Assembly (NCBI GenBank): GCA_001643675.2
Contig: LSRY02000014.1
Location: forward strand, 1,040,001 to 1,104,000
Source: Monocercomonoides exilis
Lineage: Eukaryota; Preaxostyla; Oxymonadida; Polymastigidae
Direction of reading: 5' to 3'
DNA: 64,000 nt
A program made the position numbers and the translations under genes. Below the pieces are notes generated by a model. The model did not search any database, was not told the origin of the DNA, and saw nothing but the letters and a program-made list of their open reading frames with translations. Positions 25,629 to 36,583 of this stretch are shown one piece after another; positions within the stretch are counted from its first letter, which is position 1; the number at the start of each line of letters is the position of its first letter.

Positions 25629-26078
25629 CAGTCTAAACCGGATATAATCACGTCGAATATAAGCACATTCGTATATTATCACATTTTTGAGTGCAAGAAC
25701 ATTTTTGTCCAATTTTTCATTCATTTTTCATCACATATAATCACAGGCCTGAAAATATATAATCACATTTTGTTTCATAATGGGTAAATTTTTCATTGAA
25801 AAATCGATTTTTTGATCAAAATTTTCAATTTTTCGCTTTTTCAAAAACATGCTCAAATAAGTTTAAATAATGTGTATTTATGAAAAAAATTGATTTCGCA
25901 AATGAAAAAAGTGTATTTGGATAGAATTTCCAAAAATAAAAAAATCGACTCTAAATTAATTCGTTTGATAACTAATTTTTATTTTTTTCTGTGGAAAGCA
26001 TCATCGTGTATAATCACAATCGGATATAGTCACAAAAAGTTGTGCAAAAACCGATGTGATTATATCCGGTTTGGACTG
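25629..26078. mobile_element. Tc1/mariner-type MITE nested in the pogo-like element
   Basis: Termini CAGTCTAAACCGGATATAAT and the inverted ATTATATCCGGTTTGGACTG are flanked by TA on both sides (25627-25628, 26079-26080). CAGT-start termini and a TA target are characteristic of Tc1/mariner. The 450-bp interior repeats TATAATCAC-like words several times and has no gene. Confidence 0.85.
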
Positions 26079-26204
26079 TACTGTTTTTCTTTGTTTCAGT
26101 TCATGAAATGAAATACAAACACTAAAAAAGGAAAAATAAAAAAATTCCCATTTTAATATCAATGGCCCGGGTTTCCTCCCCGGCCCGGGTTTAGTCCCCC
26201 ACTA

Positions 26205-27168
26205 GAACTTGATTGAATTGACTGCGTCAAGTGGCATTAGATCGGTCAACATCCAATAAGATCGATCTAATGCCATTAAGAGTCAGTCAAATTGGATGTG
26301 ACTCAGTCTCATCCGATCATTTCCATTCTGGGCGTCATGATCAAAATATTTATGAAAAAATTTGTAATAAAAATTAATAATTAACATCTCATTTTATATC
26401 ATTTTAATTGAATATAATGATTTTTCATTTAAAATAGTTTTTTATTTAGTAAGTTTCTTTTAATAATTGACATTTCACGGAAAAACCTGGAAATTCTAAT
26501 TGTTTTTGTTTGATAATGATTATTGGTGAATTATAAAAATGATATAAGTAAATTTCATTTCATTTTTCAATATTAAGAACAAGTTTCATTTGTTTTTTTC
26601 ATTTCATTAAAATTTTCAGAAAAAGAAAAAATACAAAAAAAGAAGCTTTAGAATCATAACTTCTTTTTATTTTTTATTCGAAATGAAAAAATATCAAATA
26701 ATGATTGATTATTAAACACATAACAGTTAAGAAAACACAAAAAAGTATAATTGTTTATAAATATTGAAAATCAACAAAAAAATGATATAAAAATGTTTGT
26801 TGTTCAAAACATAAACAAATTTGGTTCAATTTCAACATTAAAAGTTAACAACAAAGTCACAATTGCGAAATTTGAAAGTTTCAAAAAACCAGAATCAAAA
26901 TAAGAAAACAACAAAAACATAGTTAATTTCGAAATATTCATATAAAAAATAAAAACATTTAAAAAGTTCAACGTTCATGAGCTTTCAATAGTAAAAATAT
27001 AAACAAAACAAAAAAATGTTCGATCACAATTCGTGATCATAAAAATTATAATTTCGCCCTTGGTGAGATTGAGGGAAATTCGATTAAAAATAGAGAAATT
27101 CGAGAAACCAGACATAAATCGATTTGACTGAGTCACATTTTCGCGACTCAGTCAAATCAATAAAGTTC
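26205..27168. mobile_element. Non-autonomous TIR element A (about 1 kb)
   Basis: Left terminus GAACTTGATTGAATTGACTG and inverted right terminus GAACTTTATTGATTTGACTG match at 17 of 20 positions, flanked by TA (26203-26204, 27169-27170). Internal palindromes include GGCATTAGATC...GATCTAATGCC (near 26232-26273) and GACTGAGTC...GACTCAGTC (27126-27153). No coding frame. It directly abuts the pogo-like element and shares its TA. Confidence 0.75.
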
Positions 27169-27372
27169 TACTAGAACCTTTTGTATTTTATTTGATGCAT
27201 CCGCAAAAGATATATAAACACTTTATAATATCGATTGAAAACCGAATAGAATCAAACTTATTTGATTTGATTCAATAACATTCATATTCACAAATGTTGG
27301 TTTCGTGATCATTAATAACAAAATTTCAATATTTGGTTTTGATCAAACGAAAGTTGTTCTAATTTTTTTCTG

Positions 27373-28907
27373 ATGTCACATTCAAATTTTTTGGACGTTT
27401 TGAAGAGTGTGGAGAGGAGAAATATTATTCCACAACGGAATGAATCACTTCAAAAGGAAGAAAAAATTTCCATCATCAAAAAAGCTTGTGACTTTTTTGA
27501 TGATCCTGTTTCTTCTTTTTTTCGACTTACTGGATTCACAAAAGAAGAATTTGATTTTCTCATTCACATTCTTCAAATGGAAGTTCCTCATCGTCGAGGG
27601 AAACTGAAAGCAATCAACAATTTTGATGAACAGTTATTCTTGTTACTCACTTTTCTTCATCACGGTTCAACAACACTCACACTTTTATTATCCACACCTT
27701 TCTATGAAACTCAAAACGCTCTTGTCAGACTTCTTCACAGTATTGTTTCTCATATCAGAGCTCCATTAGCAGATTTGTTTTTGACATTTCGCCCTGACAG
27801 GATTGAAGTGATGAAGGAGGTTGGAATTGTTTTGGACTGTACAATCATTCCCATCAACAGACCTGGAGGTCGATTAGACTTTGGGAAAAAGTTTTTTAGT
27901 GGGAAACATCACACATATTGTGTGAAAGCTGAGGTTGGATTCAATCCCATAGTTGGGACAGCAAGTACTATCAGTGCAATTCATTCTGGCTCCACTCATG
28001 ACTTTACAGTCTTTAAAGATCATTATCCTCAATTTTTGGATCGTTTGGGAGGGGCAAAAATATTGGCTGATTCGGCTTACATAGGAGCGAGACCTGATTT
28101 GGCTGCAATTATCACCAAACCAGTGGGAACACCAGAGCTAGCAACTCATCGAGTTATCGTGGAACGGTTTTTCGGTCGTCTGAAGACCCTCTTTTCAGTT
28201 TTTAGAAGACAGTGGCCATTTGAAGTTGAAAGGGTTGCTGATTATTTCTGTGTGGCTTGTTGTTTGACCAATTTTCATATATTACGAAATCCATTGACAA
28301 GAGCAGATGGGGAAGCAAATCAGCGTATTTTGGACAACTTGTGGACGGAGCATTTACAAAAACAAAAAGCAAGACAAATAGCGAATGAGAGATATCGAAT
28401 AAAATTGAAAAATAGATTGAATCCGAGCTTGTCAATTACACCCACAATAACTTCTTTAAAGGCACAAATAGACAGTTTATTATTCATTACTTTACCCATA
28501 TTTATATTCTTTATCATTTATTTGATTTTTTTTGATAACTCTTTCAACCATTATATTTTCTCTTTTTTTTTTATTCAGATATTTCACAGAATGAAAAGGA
28601 AGGCGCACTGAAAAAGAAATGTGAAGAAGAAAAGAAAGAAAAGCGAAAAATCGAAGAAAAAGAAGAAAAAGAAGAAAAAGAAGAAAAAGATAGAAATGAA
28701 ACGAAAAGGATTGATTTGGAAGAAAATGATAGTGACGAAGATGATAATTCTATGGCCTGGTGTTTTCCAGGTCAGTGGAAATCAATCCAACATTCTTCTG
28801 CATCTTCTTCATCTCCTTTTCCTTCAACTCCACGTTCATCAGAAGCAGAAAAGGCGAAAAGAATTACGCCAAGTCCTTTAAGGCTTCTTTTGGAACAAAG
28901 AAATTAG
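27373..28907 (+). CDS. PIF/Harbinger-type DDE transposase (DDE_Tnp_4), one intron
   Basis: Exons 27373-28474 and 28579-28907 join over a 104-nt intron (GTTTATT...TTCAG) to 476 residues. The catalytic core has Asp155 (VLDCTIIPINRP), Asp233 (ILADSAYIG) and Glu264 (RVIVERFFGRLK), the DDE triad of Harbinger nucleases related to bacterial IS5. GKKFFSGKHHTYCVKAEVG between the first two is also typical. N-terminally, DPVSSFFRLTGFTKEEFDFL is the usual pre-catalytic helical block. The second exon adds an EEKEEK-rich acidic/basic tail and WCFPGQWKSIQ, ending LLLEQRN. Harbinger elements normally also carry a Myb-like protein gene; none was found here, and no clear TIR pair was located, so the element limits are unknown. 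The frame appears intact. Confidence 0.88.
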
Positions 28908-29515
28908 TTTTTTCTTTTATTATTTCTATTTTTCAATCATTCACCTTTTTTTAAAAAAAAAAATAAAAGAGAATAAAAAATATAACTTATTGTATGTATG
29001 TCATAAAATATTTATGAAAAATATTGAAATGAAACAAAAATCGTTGTTTCCCCTTGAGTTTTATATGAAATAAACGTTGAAAAAGTATTATTAATGATCC
29101 TGATTTAAAATAAAACGTCACAGCTGTTAATAGCTTAAAACATATGAAAATAATCATAAGAATTAATAAAAATGCTCAATCGCAAGGATATCATGTGAAA
29201 GAATTAAAAATAAATGCAAACCTTTTGAACTATAAAAAAACTCAAAATTTGCTGAAAACAGATCAAAACACCGTGGATTTTATATAGATGCATAAAATAT
29301 AAAAGTTTTGTGAATAATCGAAACGAAGGAATCACATAAAATAAGAAACAAAAAAATAATAAGATCAGTTTTTCAAACATTTCGTAATTCCTATTTTGGA
29401 CCAAGTGAGATTGAGACAGTTCCAATATGATTGAATCAATTCCAAAAAAAGAGGTTGACATCTATGTTATAAAATCAAATTTATTTTTTGCTCAAGATTC
29501 GAAAAACGTCTATTA
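28908..29515. other. AT-rich gap after Harbinger gene
   Basis: No gene is recognised. ATATTTTATGCATC-like words near 29285-29305 (inverted) resemble TATTTTATTTGATGCATC at 27183-27200 and could be remnants of the Harbinger ends, but the match is weak. Confidence 0.4.
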
Positions 29516-30505
29516 GAACTAAAACGAAATGACTCAGTAATGCGGTATTCGATTTGACTAATACCAATAAGTGAAATATAAAACCAAAAAGTGAGACTCA
29601 AAACCGTTTTGATTGAGTCAAGACCAATTGATTCAATTCTGGGTGCATGATCAATAGAAAGTTTCACAAATTAAGTTGTTCATATCTTTCAATATTTAAA
29701 GAATAAATGAATTATATTATATATATATTAAAATGTGAACGTTTTTTAATTAAAAAAACGAAAGATTCTATGTTTTGATTTTTTCAAAATTCTTTATTCA
29801 ATATTAATTTTTTGTTTTAACAAATTTTTCATTAAAAACATTTTGTTTTTTATATTTTGTTAAATTTTGATTGATTTGAAGAAAAAAATTCAATGATCAA
29901 AAAAGAATTGGAAACATACAACGAAATTTAAAAAAACAGAAAAAACAATGATAGAAATTCGAATTGAAAAATTTTTCAACCACTTATCATTTAATCAATT
30001 CTTTTCTTTATAAAAAATAAAAAAGATAGATTATAAAGTTCATAATTCAGACAAAGTTTTATGAAAAAACAATAGTTCAATAAATAACATCCTTTCAAAA
30101 TAAAACTGAAACAAAACCAACGAAATAATAAATACTAACTTCATAATTAAAACAATAAATAACAGTTTGAACATAAGAAACTTATTATTAAATCAAAAAT
30201 AACTTAAAAAACTTGTTTCAAAAATTTCGATGAATTTTTCATGATCTTAAAAAAACTTAACGCAAATATATTAAGAATACATTAATGATACACATATCAA
30301 AAAATTAATAAAAGCAAACTGCTCTGTGACAGAAAACACAAAAAACTTCAAATAATTATGATCAAAATTGATACATAACTTTTGTATTTTTGATCACAAA
30401 AAAGATTGAGGGAAAACCGAATTGATTGAGTCAAAACCATTAAAAAAGACACAAAACGTTTAGACTTAATCAATTCGAATTGACCCGCTCAATTCGTTTA
30501 AGGTC
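29516..30505. mobile_element. Non-autonomous TIR element B (about 1 kb), related to A
   Basis: Left terminus GAACTAAAACGAAATGA and inverted right terminus GACCTTAAACGAATTGA match at 14 of 17 positions, with TA on each side (29514-29515, 30506-30507). Shared landmarks with element A include ATTCTGGG-TGCATGATCAA near the left end and GATTGAGGGAAA near the right end. No gene inside. It ends 12 bases before tRNA-Asp. Confidence 0.65.
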
Positions 30506-30517
30506 TATTTTCAACAA

Positions 30518-30589
30518 GTCCGCTTAGTATAGTCGGTAGAATATGAGACTGTCACTCTCATGGCCCGGGTTCAATTCCCGGAGTGGACG
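30518..30589 (+). tRNA. tRNA-Asp(GTC)
   Basis: A 72-nt cloverleaf. The acceptor is GTCCGCT/AGTGGAC with one G-T pair and discriminator G. The D arm is TAGTATAGTCGGTAGAATA. The anticodon loop is CTGTCAC with GTC at 30551-30553. The T arm is CCCGGGTTCAATTCCCGG. No intron and no encoded CCA. Confidence 0.95.
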
Positions 30590-30846
30590 AATTTTTTGTT
30601 GTTTTTTGAAGTTGATTTATCTTTTTTTTATCATTTTCAGATAATTGAAGAATAACAATTGAAGTCTATAAAAAGATGATATGGCTATATATATATATTT
30701 TAATTGGCTATGAACATTTCTTCAAAATATCGAGAAAGATTTATGTATTTATTTGATTCATATTTATTCAAGAAAAGTTATTTTATTTTAAAAACTTCAA
30801 ATTTCCGTTCTGTTTGTTATGCTTTCTATGCTCATCGTTGTGGATT

Positions 30847-32141
30847 CTATGACGCAGGTGGGGTGGGTGAAAATAATCTTTGAATTTCTTCCATTGTCTT
30901 TTCTGATGAAGGATGAGGAGGAGCTGGATGCAAGTTTAGCCAAGTTTGAATTTGTCTTGAGTTCTCTGCTCCTCTTTCAAGGGCTTTTTGAAAAAGAGCA
31001 CGAGCACCTGCAATATCAGCATGGTACTTATAGCGCAAAAATGCCAAATTTGAATATGGAACCCAATAAGATGGCTGAACGTTCATTGCTTTTATGTAAC
31101 AATCTTCCGCCTCTTTTACACGATGCCGTGAATTCTGCAACAATGCTCCAAGATTGCAAAGAGACACTGAATCTGTATTATTCAAAACAAGAGCAGTACG
31201 AAATAACCCCTCTGCACTATGACTATCACCAAATAGATGATCGCTCAGCGCTCCAAGATTGCAAAGAATTTTTGCCCGAATTGTTGGACTCTCAGAATCA
31301 AAAATCCCTCTTTGTTCAAGAGCAGACGCCAAGCATACAAGAGATGCACTTTCAGTTGGAAATACTTTTGGTAGATGTTTTTGAACAAGTTTTATAATCA
31401 TTTTCAATCCATCACACAAGTTATCACGAAGTGTTGCATCTGTTGTGTGGAAAATATTCAACAAAAGATGAACAATATTTTTATAAATGAGTTATCCAAA
31501 CCACTTTCAACTTTTTTAGCACGTTGATACGTTGAAAAAAGAAGTCTCCAATTATGGCGATATAATAATTGAACGTCCTTTTCCAGAATCCCTATTTCTT
31601 GAGGATGCATGTGATATAAAACATCACGCCATATCATCTGATCATCTAAAATGCGCTTCCATCGTTTGCATACACGAGGAAGGACAGACAAAGTTTCTGG
31701 ATCAGCGTGAGAAAACACTATTCGTAAAATATCATCTCCAAGTCCAATCTCTGATGGATCATCTGTTTTCTCGCAATGAACAGATGAATAGGCCTGTACG
31801 TTTTCAAGATGTGCATTATTTAAATTGAAAATAAAAATAAATAAATGATAAAAAAAAAACAGAATAAATAAAAGTCAATACCCTTGAATGAAAATCAGAT
31901 AATAATTTAGCTTCAACACTTTGCGAGGTTTCAGAAGAAGTCAAACAACCTTTCTTATCTAAAAATGAAAGAGTGCAACATAATGGAGATAAAAAGAACG
32001 ATGTTTCAAACCTTGACACCGAACAATTCGCCCGTCAAAAAATAAAGAATGAGAATCAAGCTGAATTTTAATTTGTTCTTTTAAAGAATTGGGGCTATAT
32101 TCCTCAGGGTTTTTTTCAAAAGGTATTTCTATTTTAAGCAT
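30847..32141 (-). CDS. F-box protein with TPR repeats, four exons
   Basis: Exons 32141-32012, 31958-31882, 31793-31502 and 31439-30847 join over GT-AG introns (51, 88 and 62 nt) to 363 residues with consistent phase. The region about 86-130 is an F-box: LGDDILRIVFSHADPETLSV, then VCKRWKRILDDQMIWRDVLY. Residues about 190-330 are TPR-like repeats (AKILCNLGALSDHLFGDSHS, AEGLFRTALVLNNTDSVSLC, AEDCYIKAMNVQPSYWVPYS). Such proteins recruit substrates to Skp1-Cullin-F-box ubiquitin ligases (family knowledge); the TPRs probably bind the substrate. The ATG chosen is the first in frame after an acceptor-like ATACAG, and the frame stays open upstream to it, so a further 5' exon is possible. Confidence 0.85.
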
Positions 32142-32918
32142 AGAAAACAACCAAACAATTACTGTTCCTGCATTTAAAAATTTCCTGTATTGATAAATTT
32201 TTAATTAAAGGGATGGAAAAAAAAAAAAAAAAAACACCATTCATTCAATTTCCATTTATTATGAATAATTGATTAAAAAAGTCTATATTTTCAATATTAA
32301 TAATATCCCGGTGAACAAATGTGTCTGAAGGCGTCAATGATAAAAAATGAATGATTTCTTTTCATTATCTGATTTGAAAAGCTTTCATCGTTATTTTTGA
32401 GGGGCGAGCGTTGCTGAATTTTTCATTGACTTTCTCCAAAATATAAATAAAGAAAATTTAAAGCGAAAACTTAATTGCATATTCTTGAATATTTTTTTTA
32501 TATTAAAACTGAAAACTCAGACAGCGAACAATTAAAATGTTGAAATAATAATAAAAATAAAATTCAATGGCATATAAGCTAATTCCGCAAACAATGTGAC
32601 AAAGCACCAACTGAAACAATACAAAACACAATGTAGATAGAAGACCAATCAAACTATTAACACAAAGAAGAAGTCTTCAATTTTTAATTTACAACAACTT
32701 CAAAAAAAAGAATAAAATTTGAAATGGAAACAAGAAAGAGACACTCAAAAAACAAAAAAATCAAAAAATAATATGTGAAGATTTCTGAAGAAACATTAAC
32801 TTCAATAAAATAAATAAATAAAAGAAAATTAATAACTTAAAATATAAAAATTAAAATTTAGAACTAAAAAGAAAAGTCAAACAATTACGCAAAATTCAAA
32901 TCAAATCACAACAAATCT

Positions 32919-32952
<34 letters not shown>

Positions 32953-33124
32953 CAAACAGAAAAAATAATCAACACGAATCCACAATTTACACATGTTTTA
33001 ACAAAAAGGTGTTCTATTAATAATAACAATAATAATAACTAAAGAATATCTTAAAATATTCATAAGCGTTCTTCATGGTCATCATCATCTTTATTATTAT
33101 TATTATTATTAATTGTATCTATTG
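32142..33124. other. AT-rich gap with homopolymer tracts
   Basis: No gene is recognised. Poly-A tracts occur at about 32217-32234 and 32922-32951, with TAATAA-type repeats near 33018-33110. Confidence 0.5.
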
Positions 33125-35783
33125 CTAACAATGCGATGCAAAAAACGCTGTGCGTGCCAATCCAACCAGATCAGCATCGCAGCTGCACAGAAAGCACACA
33201 AACGTGTCAAACATCCCTTCCTCCTCCAGCTGCTCCATCAGCACATTCAGCGCCACTCTTCCCCTAACTCTGTTTTGATGCCTGTTTTTGCCCCTGCTCT
33301 CCTCTGCTTCTTCTCTTTGAGACACTCCTTCGCCTTGCAGCTGCTCAATCCTAAACAATCTCCTTTCTCTTCCTTTTGGATCTTTATTCACTTCCTTATC
33401 TCCTCCTCTTCCTCTCCCTTCCCCTATCCATCTTCCTCTTCCTCTTACTCTTTCTCCTCCGCTCTTTTCTTTCTTTGCCTTCTCTGCCCTTTCGTCACTT
33501 ATCTTCTCTTTTCCTTCCTTCGCATCTGCCGCTGCTATTTGCATCAGCTTCCTGTATGCGTGGTGCAGCGAAGCAACCGAATAATACCGCACATTTTCGT
33601 CACAATCGTCCAAAGCGCTTCTGATCAGGCATTCCACTCCTCCACCAAACACACTGCCATTCCTGCGCTTCCTCACTGGCGCAGTGCTGTTGGAACACCC
33701 GCTGCGCGCAGAAAGCTCCAAGCTGGGCTTCTTCACCGAAGGAACAGGAGAATACGAGGAATACGACAACGCCTCTGAGTAAGCATTGTTGCAGTTTGAC
33801 TGAGAACTTTTAACATTTTGTGAGTTTTGTTCTGAATCTGCCTTGAACTGTTGTGGTGCAGCCAACGGCATTGTGTGATATGACGAGGTAGGGACAGCAG
33901 CTAGATTGGCAATCGGTAGGACATGTGCAGAATGAAAGAAAGGATGGGCATGCAAAGAAGATAACGGATCGTAAGAAGAAGAAGAAGAAGAAGAAGCTGC
34001 TTCCAATGTGGTTTGTTCTTCCGATGACTTTGACGACAAAGCTGCTTCATTGTCTGATATCTGAGCCACATTGCTCGAACTGTCCGATTCTGAATGATGA
34101 ATGGTTCTATCGTTGTCACTGCTCGATCCACGCTCGTTGCTGTCTTCTTTTTCAAACGCCATTTTCCGCCCAACAAGAACCGTCACATGGCTTTTGCTGT
34201 ATCCGATGTTTTTATCTCTTTTCTTGTTCTTGTTCTTCTCTTCTTTCTCCGCTTCCATCCACCTTTCTCTTTTCTGCCTTCTCTCTTTTTCCTCCTCCTC
34301 TTCTTCTCTCTCCTCCTCCATTTCCTCCTCTCGTCTTCGTTCTCTCAACCAGGCCGCTTCTTTCTCGTCCACCACTCGTTCTATTGCACCCTCGCAGCTC
34401 TTGCTTCTCCTTTGCCCTGTCATCAACAGCAACACAATCTGCTCAGCTGTTCCGTTTGACAGCACAGATGCTATGAAGATGATCGCCGTCACTCGTGGTG
34501 GGGTGCTTGGGGAATACAGCAACGTGTCAAATATTCCTGGCAAAGAACAAACATTTGATAAAATTATAAAAGGAGAAGTTTTTTTGAAAAAAAATGAATG
34601 ATAAAAATAATAAAATGAACATAAGTGTTAAGAAGGGGGAGGCAAAAACAGCGACAATTATGATGAACAATTTTAAAAAGCATTATTCAAAGAAAAGAAG
34701 TTAAAAGAAAAGAAAAGAAAAGAAAAAAATAAAAATTATGAATTTTTATTTTTTTTCCACACTTAAAAAGAGACAAGGCGTCTGAACAGCGGATTCTAGC
34801 ACGGGATTATGAAACGTGCTAAGCGTGTGCAGCAAAGAAATGCTCGCCTCATTCAGCTGCGCTGCTTCGCCTGTTGTGTGCATTGTGTTATACGACGAGA
34901 TAGCATTTGTGCAACTTGGGCTATGGTCATCTACAGAATTTGTTAATGAATCATCAATTGATGAAATGCAAGGAATGGATAGCGGTTGCATCAACTGAGG
35001 CGATGGAATTGCTGGAATCGTAGACAGAAGTATCGAGCATATCATTGGTACAATTCCATGATCAAGAAGCTTTGGAGCTAAATCTTTTGTAACGATAGAA
35101 AATAGATTCAACGCAGAAATCGTTTCCAGAGAGATACCCGTACATGGGTGATGCATATAAGGAATTAGTCTAATGGGTATTTCCAGTGGTTCCAAAAGAT
35201 TACAGTTGTCTTAAACAATAATAAAAAGCAATCACATGAATATAAATAATTAACAAAATTTTATAAAAAGAAACAGTAATTTTAATAAACTATGATTTTG
35301 TGTTGCGCACGAAAGAGCAAAGATAATATCCCGTGCAATGGGCCACAGATGAGGACTAGATGTTGCGATTGTAAGTTGATCAAGCAAATGAATTGCAATT
35401 GAAAATAAAAGCTGTTTTTCAATTTGTCTGTATTTTTCAATAAAATAAATTGTCAATGCTATGTTTAGACGCGAATGGTGAGTCATGTTTTTTTTCACAA
35501 AAAGTTTAATTAGAAATGATGTTGGAATATTCTCACCAAATAGCGGAAAAAACAAATTCATGTGGAAATTTTTGCTTTCCTTTGCTCCGCGCTTTGCTAA
35601 TTCCATAACAACTTCCGTAGCTTTTTCACTTCTACGTGAATTAATATCCCCCATTAGTTTTTTCAATTCTGAAAAATTATTGGATGAAAATGAGGAAAGA
35701 AGATCTTGAAACGAAGAAATAGTTATTCGTTCAATTTGCTCGTTGAGGAAATCAATAAAATTATTTTCTGACAATTCTTGCAT
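33125..35783 (-). CDS. ARM/HEAT-like protein with charged low-complexity centre, three exons
   Basis: Exons 35783-35291, 35209-34763 and 34536-33125 join over introns of 81 nt (35210-35290) and 226 nt (34537-34762) to 783 residues. The joins read NHNNCNLLEPLEIP and CLFLRIFDTLLYSP, in phase. The first half is helical ARM/HEAT-like (for example GISLETISALNLFSIVTKDL). The middle is a very acidic and basic EEE/KER tract (about 345-400) and a Ser-rich linker. The C-terminal part has ARM-like units again (GVECLIRSALDDCDENVRYY; RVALNVLMEQLEEEGMFDTF). There is no catalytic motif. Architecture resembles the gene at 58156-63155. The exon-3 GC content is much higher than introns. Start chosen at the first ATG of the open frame; an upstream exon cannot be excluded. 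Function unknown. Confidence 0.75.
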
Positions 35784-36583
35784 GCTTTGCTTCGAACTTA
35801 TTGGAAAAAAAAATATCAAAACAAATAATCAGGATCTTAACCCTCAATTAAATTATAAATATGTTGTCTCATCTCCGAATAATTTGCTGATTAATCAATA
35901 AAAAAATTATCAATTCATAAAAATTTTCATTCGATTATTTAGATTTAAAACAATTTCAATTAAAAAAATAAACGAATAATGAATCCCAAAAAAAAATATA
36001 ATTGTTGTTTTCATAAGTTATTTCAATCCTCCTGAAACTTTTTTTTTGAAAAAAGATTGTTGATAATAATCTTATATTTGATTTATATATTTGATGCAAA
36101 AATGTTTTTGTTTGCTTTATTTTTTTATAAGTTGACGTGAAAATAAAATTTGTTGAGGTGTGTGCTAAGTTTTTTTTAATTTTAAAAGAAAATTTGATAC
36201 AGACCCAAAATTTTGCAATCAGAAATCAATTGATTTTTTCCAAATTTGTCAACAAAATAATAAAACGAACAAAACCGTCAGTTGCTCATATCTCCTCAAA
36301 CAATTGTTTCCAATATTTCGATTTCAAATAACGGCAACAATCATCCTTTGACCTGTGAGCAGCTGATTGTGATCATCAAATCACTCCCATCCCAAATAAA
36401 ACAAGCTCCTTTTTTCAACAGATTATTAATATCCACTTATTCTTTGAAAAAGAAAAAACCACCACCAAATTACAGAACACATCTCACAAACTCTTTCACA
36501 AATTCTTCGATGCAAAGAAATATCACATTCTCCTTTGATCTCTCTCCTTTTTTTTGTTTCACATTCTCCTTTTCCACTCACTT
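35784..36583. other. Intergenic gap between convergent/tandem minus-strand genes
   Basis: AT-rich to 36300, then C/T-rich up to the giant-gene stop. The plus-strand frames here are compositional shadows. Nothing else is recognised. Confidence 0.5.

Larger units (their letters stand above)
24104..26202 (+). mobile_element. Complete pogo-like DNA transposon with TA target duplication
   Basis: Termini are GTCGGGGAGGAAACTCGGGC... at 24104-24142 and its inverted match at 26164-26202, about 39 bp with few mismatches. Each terminus is itself a tandem pair of a unit like GGGGAGGAAACCCGGGCC. Both ends abut TA (24102-24103 and 26203-26204). The element is 2099 bp and holds one intact transposase gene (24173-25544). 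Its 3' untranslated part has been hit by a 450-bp MITE (25629-26078). Completeness and an open gene suggest recent activity. Confidence 0.9.

Noticed and set aside
28475-28620. Hydrophobic C-terminus of the Harbinger transposase ending MKRKAH
   Set aside because: It is intron read-through; the next exon continues the acidic tail in phase.
26205-30505. Elements A and B as LTRs of a retroelement
   Set aside because: Each has its own inverted termini and TA flanks, and no reverse transcriptase or primer-binding site lies between them.
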